From Spirometra erinaceieuropaei (lineage: Eukaryota > Platyhelminthes > Cestoda > Diphyllobothriidea > Diphyllobothriidae), in NCBI GenBank assembly GCA_902702965.1, contig CACRXP010000422.1:427416-491415 (forward strand): 64,000 bases of DNA, read 5' to 3'. A model generated the notes under the pieces. The model saw nothing but the letters and a program-made list of their open reading frames with translations. It was not told the DNA's origin and ran no database searches. The translations under genes were made by a program, and so were the position numbers. Of this stretch, positions 37,600-48,726 are shown piece by piece (position 1 is the first letter of the stretch; every line of letters starts with the position of its first letter).

Positions 37600-37914
37600 T
37601 GCCGAGTCTATGGGAAAATTCGGAACCGACGTGCACCTGTCCGCGGGGCAAAATGACTTTTGTGCATTGGTTTTCTTTGGATCGCGTGGTTTACTGCTGC
37701 CGTGGAAATGACGTTGAAATTGGCTTCAATGCATACTATAACTGGATGAATTGGCAACGGCATAAATCCAGGCAATTTTTTCGTTTTCTTTCATTCTGTC
37801 ACCTTACTGTCTGTTTTCTGCCCCACCCATACAACACCCTTTACCATAAATCACGTATGGCACGATTCACAGTCTACTGACAGTTAAGTGGGATCCTTCT
37901 CTATACCGTGGACT
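37600..37914 (+). repeat. Fragments of the duplicated repeat plus half of a TATAGAG-end MITE
   Basis: 37600-37745 resembles 41215-41345 (GAAAATTCGGAACCGACGTG, GTGCACCTG, CTGCTGCCGTGGAAATGA). 37748-37914 equals the right half of the 380-bp MITE at 39972-40351, ending CCTTCTCTATA. 36810-37599 contains a poly-G run at 37559-37569 and no recognisable gene. Confidence 0.6.
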
Positions 37915-38610
37915 TAAATAGCTAAACTCAAACACATGTATTTGCAAAATTACCACAAAACTATGGAGGTCTTTAACATACAACCTAATTTGCGATAAGT
38001 CGTTTCAACTACGGGTCTAGAGAGGGGTTTGAATCGCGGTTCGTCGTGACAGTCGGGCCGTCAGTCACGACGATTTCCACCATGTGCTCCACAGCAAAGT
38101 GCGAGCAGTCACTTGCGGGGTTTACATTACGCAACACCTACCGCAATCCCCTCCTCCTGGTCCCAGTTTCGAGACCAAGTCAAGAAGACCGGATGCGGGA
38201 TAGACTACAATTTGTTGGTACATCATAGACGCACACCCAGGCGTACCCCCAGAGCCCTCTCTTCCCTGGTTCAATACGCACACTGACCAATATTTTATAC
38301 GAGGGAAGGGGAGGCGTCGGAGAGCCAAAGTGGAGCGACGTGAACAGGCAACCGTGCCTGGCACCACACTCGAATGTTGGCATTTGTCATGGGTGCGTGT
38401 TATAACCCGGAAGGAAGGTAGAACAGGAAGATGCTCTGTTGATGTTTGCCCCCTGTGCGTTCTGCAACATTCCACCCAATAGCGTGCCTGCCGCTGAGGG
38501 CGTACTGGTCGCTGATTGGCCATTGCGTGCGCGATAGTCGCCTTTGCGGAATGAATGATCGACCGACCAATGATTGGGCCGCACGCATGAGCAAAGTCAC
38601 CACACGGGCT

Positions 38611-39288
38611 CGGCGCTGCAGTGCACGCCGGTCGGCCGTTCAACTTCACGCGTGACTCACGTCGCCGACTTAGTCTCCTCTTCAGCGCATTCGGCCGTGG
38701 TCCCTCGCCGCTTGCACTCTCTATAACACCTTCCGCTTTCGAAAGTTGGACTTCGTGGAGTAGGTGGGCTAACTCATGAAATGTCAACTGAAATTGCGAA
38801 ATGCGTTTTCGTTTCGAAAAGATTAATTAAGTAGGCTTGTAAAACTGGTCAGCCTGCGACATAATTCTATAATATTTCAGTTACCTCACGATGCTGGCTT
38901 TCGAACGAACTTTCTTCTGCCTGCATGCAAAATCTACAGTCTGTAAAAAATGACTACTCAATTAGCATGGACTCTTTCCCTTGATTTTCTATGCTCCTCA
39001 AAGTCCACTTATGCCTTATAGAAAATATGTATAAAAATATACATTATTTCCCCCATTCGGTCCGTTCCGGTCTGCCCCGGCCAAGATCTCTTATCAGCGT
39101 TCTCTTACTTTGGTGTGTGCTATCGTTGACGTTCTCGGCCGCTACAGCAGTGCACGCCGGTCAGCCGTCTAAATTCAAGCGCGTATCACGCCGTCGGCTT
39201 GGTCGCTTGTTCAGTGCCTTAGACTGTGGCTCTACGCCGTTTGCACTCTCCATAACATCCCCCGCTTTTGAAAGTTGGACTTCGTGCC
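38611..39288 (+). repeat. Two direct copies of a GC-rich repeat flanking one MITE arm
   Basis: 38611-38757 and 39148-39288 match: GCAGTGCACGCCGGTC, TTGCACTCTC, ATAACA, CGCTTT(C/T)GAAAGTTGGACTT and CGTG. Between them (38758-39062) lies a single arm of the palindromic MITE, beginning GAGTAGGTGGGCTAACTCAT. The GC-rich stretch 38040-38610 upstream shares AAGTCAAGAAGACCGG with 49405, so it is also repeat. Confidence 0.65.
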
Positions 39289-39461
39289 TCTTCTTCTACA
39301 GGTCCAAGATTAGTTGCCTTGGCGGCTGCGTTCTTCTGCTACTTCTACGAACGACGGGTAGTGTTGTCTGACTGTCTACTTTGGGCGTCTATGGGAAAAT
39401 TCAGAACCGACGTGCACCTGTCCAGGAGGGAAGACGAATTACCTGCTTTGGTTGTCTTTTG

Positions 39462-39882
39462 GGTTAGATCGCAGTTGGTAGCCAGGAATGGGGAAGCTGG
39501 CGGCGACGTTAACCCTAATCCTAACCGTAACCCCAACCTCAACCTTAAACGGTAACCGTTAACCCCAACGGCAATCCTAACCCTAACCAAATTCGTAAAC
39601 GTAACCGTAGTCCCTAGAAATAGCCGTAGCTGAGAAACCTAACCGTAATACTGAAACCTATTCATACGCTCAAACCCTAACCGTAACCCGAAAACCTAAG
39701 CATAAATGCATAGCCCTAATCCGAAAATCAGAAACCAATAACCGGTACCCTAATCCTAACCGCAAACGTAAAACGGAAGCCAAATGGGTAAGATGTGATT
39801 ATGGAGCCCCACAAAATAGTCCCAGTAAACAACCCCCCAGCCACCTGTAATACGGGGCCTGGTTACCCACTGCGATCTAGCC
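39462..39882. mobile_element. Telomere-repeat-carrying MITE, copy 1
   Basis: It begins GGTTAGATCGCAGTTGGTAG and ends, in reverse complement, GGCTAGATCGCAGTGGGTAA. The flanking 8-base target duplications are GTCTTTTG (39454-39461) and GTCTCTTG (39883-39890). The interior is degenerate (CCCTAA)/(CCGTAA) repeat with scattered AACCTA and AACGTAA words. It sits inside a fragment of the large duplicated repeat, whose flanks rejoin (DELPA-region sequence before, GTTTATTGCTACGATGAAAATG after). Confidence 0.88.
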
Positions 39883-39971
39883 GTCTCTTGTAACGTGCAG
39901 TTTATTGCTACGATGAAAATGAGGAGGAAATTGCCTTCAATGCATACTGTAACTAAATGACTTGGCAACGG

Positions 39972-40351
39972 TATAGAGAAGGACCCCACTTAACTCTCGG
40001 TAGACTGTGGATCATGTCATACGGGATTTTTTTCTGGCATACATTTGCAGGCTGTTGCAGACATTACACTGCCAACAAGCATTACTTTCCAAGGCCTTAC
40101 ACCTTATCGCAACATCCGTCATTTTGTGAAATTTACTTTTTGTTTACTGCTTAATTACTACATTCATTTCCGTCGTCATAAAATAACGTAGGATATTACT
40201 TTCGGCATAAATCCAGGCAATTTCTGTGCTTTCTTTCATGTTGTCGACTTACTGTCTAGCGTGCTGTCCCACCCATAAAACTCCCTTTACCAAAAATCAC
40301 GTATGGCGCGATCCACAGTTTATTGACAGTTAAGTGGGGTCCTCCTCTATA
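39972..40351. mobile_element. 380-bp MITE with about 60-bp terminal inverted repeats (TATAGAG ends)
   Basis: The left end is TATAGAGAAGGACCCCACTT; the right end in reverse complement is TATAGAGGAGGACCCCACTT. Similarity continues for about 60 bases (ACTGTGGATC, CATACG). The host repeat continues on both sides (TGGCAACGG before, TTTACATTTTCTTTCG after). A half copy at 37748-37914 confirms the family. Outer TA pairs may be a TA target duplication; the superfamily is uncertain. Confidence 0.75.
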
Positions 40352-42325
40352 CCACTGCCGATGCCTTTACATTTTCTTTCGTTTTTCTTGCTTACTCATG
40401 ACCGCAAACTTGTTCAGCTTGAATTGACGCAGACCAAATTTCTCTGTTGTTACCTCCCGACTGCAAAGTGGGAAGTCGCCTGTAATTTATATTCTGCCCT
40501 GTGCGACGGCATGCCTGTATCTATGACCCGTACGATTTGACCAAATATTGATCTAGACACAGTTCACAGCGACTGTGGTTTAACTAAACAAAATTCCTAC
40601 TGGAGATTCCTGTCCGATTCGGAGACCGTGGTCTCCATGTACCTGGCTGTTCTGTTTTTCTGATTTGACCAAGACGAAGGATAATTCAGTTCATCTTGTT
40701 GCCATGCAGTGGCCAATACAACAAAAGTTCGAGTAGCAATGACACCGTTTTAGCTCAACGAATCTGCATTTTTTGTTACATAGCACCTGGCGACTGCTGA
40801 CCCTATTTTGACGACGGCATTTGGTGTGACCATTTTGCCGCTATGGTATAATCATAGAATGTTTGTTGTGGCAAGTAATTTTGAGGTCTTCTTAGTTGAC
40901 GAATCTGCGTTAATGTGTGGCCGCAATTATGACCCACCCGCGCAGGCAAACACACTTGGCAAGAGCACAACCATTGACGTCACAGCAGGGATTTCTTAGC
41001 GGAAACAGCGTGGATCTGCTACCGTGATGAGTTAAACCCACATACATGCACGTGCATTGTGAGCCGTTAATTTTGTGGTAATAGGAGGTAGAGAAGAGAG
41101 GGCAATTTGGCCAAAATGACTTTAAAATGACCGTCATCTGGCGAGAGGCGCCAAGGCGAGACAAACCAGCGTGTCCTCCTCGGGGACGACAAATTTGCCG
41201 CGTCTATTCGAAGATTTAGATCCGACGTGCACCTGCCCGCGAGGAAAAACGAATTTTGCACTTCGATTATCGGTTGGAAAGTGCAATTTACTGCTGCGCT
41301 GGAACTGAAGATGAAATGGCTGTCACTGCATACTTTTACTGGTTGCCCATTCATTTATTTTCGTTCCCCTTGCTTCCTCAGGACTTCAGAGTTTTTCTGC
41401 TTGCATTAGTGGGGACGGCCTTTCTCAGTTGTTATCCAATTCACGCTCGAAAGAGATTATGTAAATTTGGCGTACGGCAATTTTAAATGCGTATTAAGTG
41501 TGCCAGAGTAGGGGCTTCAGTGATAGCCATTCTAGTGTAGGTACCGAACATCCAGTTTCTGCGCTTTCATAAGCTTGCTCGAAAGAAACTTGTGTTTAAA
41601 GGTATTCCAACAGCACATAATGACATGTAATTACTCTCGACATATAAATTTTAGACCGTGAATGTCTGAGGTCATTTAAACTATCCCTTCCCTACTTTAA
41701 AGCAAGTTCTCCCTAAATATTTTCGAAGAACTTGTCGTAACGCAACAATGTCGAAGTGATTATTTTCTGCGTCTCAACAGGAATTCCGTGGAACAAATGG
41801 CAATAAATGTTCTTTTGAGTGTTGAAATAGTGATCTAGTTTTAACCAATCACGAGATGTCCACGTAGTGAAACCATTACTCTACCGTCTCTGCGTCTGTG
41901 TAACTGGTTGTTGTGAAGTACCTGGATATTTTGTGTTCATCGCATATAACTTACATGCAATGTCTCAGACCGTATACATTTGTGACTACAAATGAGTCAT
42001 CATTTCAGCGTCTTCATCATTGTCAAATAGGAATTTCGTTTGATAAGTTATCAAATGTACGTCAAATGCGATCTTATCACCCAGTTAAGGCTAAAAGTGT
42101 TTCTGCTGGTTGACAAAATTAGCATCAAATCTTTGTGCTTGTCGGATCAACACGCATCAATTGTGCTGCCAGACGAGCTAGTCGCCAGTAATTCACATTC
42201 TACCCTGTCTACGGTTCGCATGTATCTTTGATCCGTATGATAGATTCGTACAGATTCGAGGTCCATTGGTCACAACGGTTGTGATATAGCTAACCCAAAT
42301 TTTTTTATTAGTGATTAGCATTCAT

Positions 42326-42711
42326 GGCGGGAATACAGTGTCGCAACACTTAGAATTGTCTATTTCCCCACCAGCCTGTCTTACGGGCGGACTACTACTA
42401 CTACTACCACTAATACTATTACTACTACTACCACCACCACTACTACTGCTACTACTACCACTGCTACCGCTGTTACTACCAATTCTACTACCACTGGCGG
42501 GAATACAGTGTCGCAACACTGAAGAAAACTTTTTTCCCCGTCTACCACCACTGATACGGCGAATACTACTAATAATCCTACTATTAGTACTACTACTGCT
42601 ACCACCGCCACCACGGCTGTCAATGCTACTCTACCAACGCTTACAGTATGGGTAACTAACTGCAATAATACTAGCATCAGTAACGGAGTGTTGCGACACT
42701 GGTATCCAACC
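42326..42711. mobile_element. MITE carrying an ACT/ACC trinucleotide array
   Basis: It starts GGCGGGAATACAGTGTCGCA and ends, in reverse complement, GGTTGGATACCAGTGTCGCA; about 20 of 25 end bases match. The 8-base target duplication is perfect: GCATTCAT at 42318-42325 and 42712-42719. The end contains a small hairpin (AGTGT, CGCA, ACACT). A second copy of the left end is internal at 42496, so the element may be a tandem composite. The interior is imperfect (CTA/CCA)n at about 42395-42495 and 42540-42660. Confidence 0.85.
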
Positions 42712-43053
42712 GCATTCATTTCGGAAACCGTGGTCTCCATGTGGACCTCTATTCTTCCCTCCTAACTTTAACACGGTATGGGATAATTCAATTTGCCTTA
42801 TGTCCATGCAATGGACACCACGGCACTGGACACAGGACTACAAGCATTTAAACAAAAATCGGTAACAATCGGGAGAGGGCACCCAAAAGATATTGCCGGC
42901 CAAATCAGCGATCTTATCGCAACTGTCCTAAACTATGCAGCCACTGACTGAGCCGCACACTGGCGACTGCGGTAGCCCAAAAATCGAAATCGTATTGGCT
43001 CACCAAACCTGTATTTTATGTTACATAACATTTGGCGACTGGTGATCTTAATT

Positions 43054-43696
43054 NNNNNNNNNNNNNNNNNNNNNNNNNNNNNNNNNNNNNNNNNNNNNNN
43101 NNNNNNNNNNNNNNNNNNNNNNNNNNNNNNNNNNNNNNNNNNNNNNNNNNNNNNNNNNNNNNNNNNNNNNNNNNNNNNNNNNNNNNNNNNNNNNNNNNNN
43201 NNNNNNNNNNNNNNNNNNNNNNNNNNNNNNNNNNNNNNNNNNNNNNNNNNNNNNNNNNNNNNNNNNNNNNNNNNNNNNNNNNNNNNNNNNNNNNNNNNNN
43301 NNNNNNNNNNNNNNNNNNNNNNNNNNNNNNNNNNNNNNNNNNNNNNNNNNNNNNNNNNNNNNNNNNNNNNNNNNNNNNNNNNNNNNNNNNNNNNNNNNNN
43401 NNNNNNNNNNNNNNNNNNNNNNNNNNNNNNNNNNNNNNNNNNNNNNNNNNNNNNNNNNNNNNNNNNNNNNNNNNNNNNNNNNNNNNNNNNNNNNNNNNNN
43501 NNNNNNNNNNNNNNNNNNNNNNNNNNNNNNNNNNNNNNNNNNNNNNNNNNNNNNNNNNNNNNNNNNNNNNNNNNNNNNNNNNNNNNNNNNNNNNNNNNNN
43601 NNNNNNNNNNNNNNNNNNNNNNNNNNNNNNNNNNNNNNNNNNNNNNNNNNNNNNNNNNNNNNNNNNNNNNNNNNNNNNNNNNNNNNNNNNNNNNNN
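43054..43696. other. Assembly gap (N run)
   Basis: A run of 643 N. It lies in the duplicated repeat. Just after it (43697-43740) is a right MITE terminus (GACATTTCATGAGTTAGCCC), so the gap probably hides a palindromic MITE, a sequence type that is hard to assemble. Confidence 0.99.
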
Positions 43697-43740
43697 TTTC
43701 AAAATGTTGGTGGACATTTCATGAGTTAGCCCACTTACTC
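43697..43740 (+). repeat. Right end of a palindromic MITE truncated by the gap
   Basis: GTTGGTGGACATTTCATGAG, then TTAGCCCACTTACTCTG. This matches the terminus of the Tc1-related MITE family, with CTCTG in place of ACTGTA. The body of the element would be within the N run. Confidence 0.75.
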
Positions 43741-45067
43741 TGCGTCTTAAATCTAAGTAAAATTTGGAAGAATGTGGTAGTGTGCTTTTGTTTCCGGGTT
43801 GAGATAGACGCAGCTAGGATGGTCCAGCACGCTAAAACCACATGCTTGAAAATTGGCCTGTCAAATAAGTAGTGAGCATATGTACACGATAAAATTTCAT
43901 CAAGCGAAGATGTTAGAGCTAGTAGCGGTTAAGGTAGCGTACATTGTTTAGCAAACTACAAGAATGTTTCCCAGCTTAACAAACCTGCATTCTGTATTGC
44001 AAAGCATCTGGCTTCTGATGATCTTACTTTGAAACGGACATATCTTTTGCAAGACGACCATTTTGCCATCATGGGACGGCCATTGTGTGTGAAATAGCCC
44101 CACTTGCGTGGACAGCAATTAATTTTTAGCTACGATGATGTGAGGAGGAGGAGGAGGAGAAGGGGATTTGCCTAATCGGACTGGGAAATGAACGTCATCT
44201 GGCGAGAGACGCCAAGGCGTGATGAGTCACAATCTGAGGCATGATTAGAGTTTTTGGAAGAAATGGAAGCAGACATGTACCTTCTGATTGGAGAAGACGA
44301 AATGACGCAACTGGCTTGTCCCAGGTTTTACTCAGTTCAGGCCGGAGGGAGAGGATCTAAATTACGTCCCAAATGTAAGTAAAGTTTGGAAGCATGTGGT
44401 AGTGAGCCTCTGTTTCTGTGTTGAGTTAGACGCAGCTATGTGCACCTGCGAGGTTGACCATTAATGTGGAGGTGATGTGGGTCACGAGGGCGGAACGTTC
44501 GCCACCGCGAGCAAACAGTCAGCCTGCCCGCTTCAGAGATCCCAGTTTTGCCCTGTCTGTGGGAAAATTCAGAATTCACCTGCACCTGCCCGCGAGGAAA
44601 AACGACTTTTGTCCTTTGGCTGGGTGCTGGAGTGTGAATTTCGCCGCTGTGGTGGAAATGAAGATGAAATTGCCTTCAGCGCATGCTTTTGCGGGCTGCC
44701 ATTTCATTTTTATTTCGTTCTTCTTGCTTCCTCATGACTACACACTTGTTCAGCTTGAATTGACCCAGACCACCTTTATCAGTTGCTACCCAATGAAGTC
44801 TTGGAGGAGATTATTTGAAGTAGGTTTACCTTAAAAACATCAATTTGACGCACTTGTTATTAATGTCAGGCTATTGGTTTTAGTGGCACTCATGATAGGG
44901 CCTACGCTTGTTGGACTGCGCTAAACGAATAAACTGAAAATTACATATTTCACTATTTTTCCTGGCATCGAATATTACTTGCGGCATTTTCATAAGCTAA
45001 CTCGAACTTGACTTGTTTGTAAAGATATTTCGACAGTACATAATGACGTGCAATATCTCTAAACATA

Positions 45068-46022
45068 CAGTAGGTAGGCTAATTTATTAAATGTCCACCG
45101 AAATTCAGAAATGCGTTTTCGTTTCAAAAAGATTTATTACGACTGCTGGAAAACTGACCATCCCGCAGCATAAATCCATAATTATTCAGTTATCTCGGGA
45201 TGTCGGCTTTCGAATGAACTTCTTATTGGCTGCATACAGAAAACATATCTTGTACAAATGACCACTTAAGTAGCACGTATTTTTCTCATTGATTTTCGAT
45301 GCTCAAAAAATTAAATTATATTTTATGGAAAACATACACAAAATATTCATTATTATGATCATTCGGTAGAGATTACGTTTTCAAATTTTATACTCAAACA
45401 AAGCTTCTTAAAAAGTTTCCATCGTGAGTTTATTTAATACCGTGAAATAGCTGTTCATGAGACGTCATGTCTCTGCATTTACCAATGATGCTTGTAAAGT
45501 TAACAATATGGCTCAAGTTCACCGCTACATTTTATTAACCCCATGTAGTCCTCTATTAATTTCGCAGAGAAACGCGTGATTTTCCATACACGGAAAATAT
45601 ACAGTTGGTAGTTTGGAAACCCTGAATGCGGATGTAACCACAGGTCGAGTTCGACATTCTTCGGGAATCGGAAACCTTTTTTGAAACCGAATTATACCCC
45701 TCCTTCGAGTATGAAATTGTAAGAAGACGCCATTTTCTACCGAAGGATCAGAAGAATGAATATTTTCATGCGTGCTTTCTATGACATGCAATTGAAATTT
45801 TATGTGCATCGAAAATCAATGAGAAGAATGCCTGCTATTTAAGTAGTCATTTTTTACAAATTTTAGTTTCTGCATGCATTTGAAAATAAGCTCATTCGAA
45901 ACCCGACATCCTGGGTTATGCTGCACGATAATTAGTTTTACAGCCCTACTTAATTAATTTTTTTGAAACTAAAATGCATTTCGGAATTTTGGCTGACATT
46001 TCATGAGCTAGCCGACCTATGC
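45068..46022. mobile_element. Palindromic MITE, Tc1-type ends (955 bp)
   Basis: It begins CAGTAGGTAGGCTAATTTAT after TA (45066-45067) and ends near 46022 with GACATTTCATGAGCTAGCCG. The arms are reverse complements (GTCGGCTTTCGAATGAACTT near 45202; AGCTCATTCGAAACCCGAC near 45890). The interrupted repeat is intact in the sister copies at 41640 (CTCTCGACATATAAATTTTA) and 33075, giving the empty site. Confidence 0.87.
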
Positions 46023-48519
46023 ATCAATTTATGACCGCGAGTGTGCCTTAAGTCATTTATGCTATCCCTTCGCCAATTCTAAGTTAGTTCAGCCTAAACT
46101 GTTGTAGAGGACATTTCGAAACATAAACTGTGTCCGAGTAAATACTTACTGCAGGTCAACAGGAATGCAGTCGCCCAATTGGAATTTAATTTTGCTTCTG
46201 CTGTTCGATAGTGATTTAGGCTGTTTATCGTACGTCGGATGAGCAAACTGACCCCCTTAATAAGGATTTCAACAGCCAAATGGGTACTCGCAAATGAGCT
46301 CGCAGGTATATCAAACATGAGTAAGCAATTAAGGTTAATTACAGGCAGTGAATGCATCAACACACCATCAATGTGCCTGATGAACTGACTGTTGCGAAAA
46401 ACCGGACACCGGATTTATCGTGAATTACAGCATGTTATGGCTCAGAACGTCTTTATTAATGGCCGAGTCTTCATCATTTTTAAACGGAAATTTAGTAAAA
46501 AGTATTTAACGATTTATTTACCCAATTGGGGTTGAAATTATCCCTGCTGGTCGGTAGAAATTGTATTAATTTAGTGTCAGTTGTGCATTTAAAAAATGCT
46601 TGAAAATTAGCCTGTAATAAGAGCGAAATATAAGACGACAGTAAAACTCCAGTTATCGAAGATTTCTCAGCTAGCGGCTACCAAGATAGCGCCATTCATC
46701 CGCGTGATTTAATTACCAGCCTAAAATACGCTGTTGACTAAACTACAGGTGTGTCTTTGGGCAGGATTACTGTTCAGCCAATTAAGCTACGCAGACGTCC
46801 ATAAATTCAATCATTCCATTGATGCTAAATATCGCCTTTAGTTGGCGAGAGCTAAACGGGGCACTTTAATGCTAATTTTTCTGTCGTTGTGAGTCGCTTG
46901 ATCTGGCATGCAGGCTGTCAACGACGGAATGCTGCCAAGGCTATCTTGACGGCTGATCATCGTGAGCGTCAATGAGGCTGATTAGGCTCACTGGTCATGT
47001 CCATTATGCCAGTCTGTTAATCATTTTCCTGTGGTGTCGAGTCTTCACTTGCAACAAACAATCGCAGGTGCAGATATCAGCTTACGCACTGCATTTACAA
47101 CACGCGAACACTCAAAGAAATCTGGTCGCAGCCCTTACACTGTGTTTCTCGACTATAATTCTCTCTACCTCCCGAATATATCCTCAGTCCCTTCTTTCCT
47201 TTCTTCCGACCTTCTAATGAACATGACCCTCTTTTATGCGAATGTAATACAAAGTTGGACCCTATCGACATTCATCGGTGACCCCGTCGTTATCACGGGC
47301 AGACAAGGGACCGACTTCATTTAGGTCTGGGTAGCCTTTGACACTAAAAGTAGAACACGTCAGTGATACCTTGGCGCCAATTTTAAATGACAGTTGTTAA
47401 TGGTATAACTTACCGATGTGCAACCCATACGTACACTGTCTTTCCCATTTCACTGTCGATCTCACTAATTATGTCAGGTGAGATTTTGTGTGCTAAATGA
47501 CGACGCCTGAATTACTGATTCACTTTGGCATTAATCCGTGCTTTTTTCAATCAGGCACCTTTTATGTCCTTGCAGCCGTACGGTACTTGTTCCTAGACAG
47601 ATCTCTTGAAACGAAGGGCGTCAATATGTTTAACGTTTTGATCCGCCGTATGCATGCGAACTTTAACTGAAATTGAGTAAATGTTGGATACTTTCCAGCC
47701 AAACCTTGCTTCAGTATGCTGTAGCTTGAGGGGCTGTTAATATGGTAGTAGCGGAGTTTGTCATCCCACCGCATTCGCCCTCTTCTTGAATACTTTTCTG
47801 CTCTGTTAGTCCGCAGATCACCTTACACTGCACTTGGTCAGGGCGTCTGACCGAGTCGGTTTAACCGGTGTCGACTCAGTCAGGTGGCTTGGATTCCTCT
47901 GCGAGGAGACGCTGAATGTTTCTTTTGCTCATTGTCATCATATGACTTATAAATAATTCGCCAATACGCACTTTCGAGAACTTCTAAATCCCTGGCTTAG
48001 ACGATGATCCAAAGTTGTTTTGCGCTTAGTTCCTCCGTGGCTTGTAGTTGGTGATTGCGGATGTTTATAACGTCATCAAAACTAATCTGTATTCTTGGCA
48101 GAAGGATGTCATTGGCGCCGATGCGAATTTAACTTCAGCTTCCGAGGGATATTGCAGCTGTCTTTCTATCAATCCGAACAGCATATCTCCACTTTTCACT
48201 TAATCATCACGTCGGTCTCTCCTGATAAAGAGAAACTGTTCCAGTTGTTGTCAGACAGGGACGAGAACGTATCTAAGTTGCACAGTCTAGCTTTGACGGA
48301 CGAAAGAGTGTTTATTTTAAGATGAGATTGCTTTCTGCACAGCAATGCTACAGGAGGCCTTCGGCGTTGCAACTTTCGACGTCATGGCCAGACAACACCC
48401 TTTCATGCAGTTCGGTCTATGCGGTGAGCGGTCATTGAAGTCAGTGTAGCTTCATTGCAGCGCATCTGCGATAAGGATGTGCACAGTTGACTCTAGCATT
48501 TACGATCTAATTGTTCGCC

Positions 48520-48726
48520 TTAGTTATGGTCTTGTGTGCTTATGGGTGCAGCAAGTTTTCCCCAAATCGTGGAATCCCCAGTGTCATGAGACGACAGCTC
48601 CGTTTCTACGGGCAGCGGAGAATTGTTACAAGGGCTCGCTACGGATGGCATTGGCAACCTTCGCATGTTGCCACTCTGTCGATTTTGTAACAGATGTTTG
48701 GGAGCAGCTGGTCCGTTGGGAACCAA
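48520..48726 (-). other. Small open frame, counterpart of 29845-30060
   Basis: 68 codons within copy 2 of the large repeat. The product shares the G-x-AAPK-x-x-LQN-x-Q-x-GNMR pattern and an LSSHD block with the frame in copy 1. On the opposite strand a 143-codon frame (48477-48908) is also open but is not conserved in copy 1. No family recognised. Confidence 0.2.

Noticed and set aside
38122..38787. Open frame of 221 codons on the minus strand
   Set aside because: Its first dozen codons come from a MITE end and the rest from GC-rich dispersed repeat; GC-richness alone keeps it open, and no family is recognisable.
42311..42740. Leu/Pro- and Val-rich frames over the triplet block
   Set aside because: These are translations of the ACT/ACC array within the MITE.
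43016..43872. Long frames spanning the N run
   Set aside because: They are artefacts of translating N; no real codons lie inside the gap.
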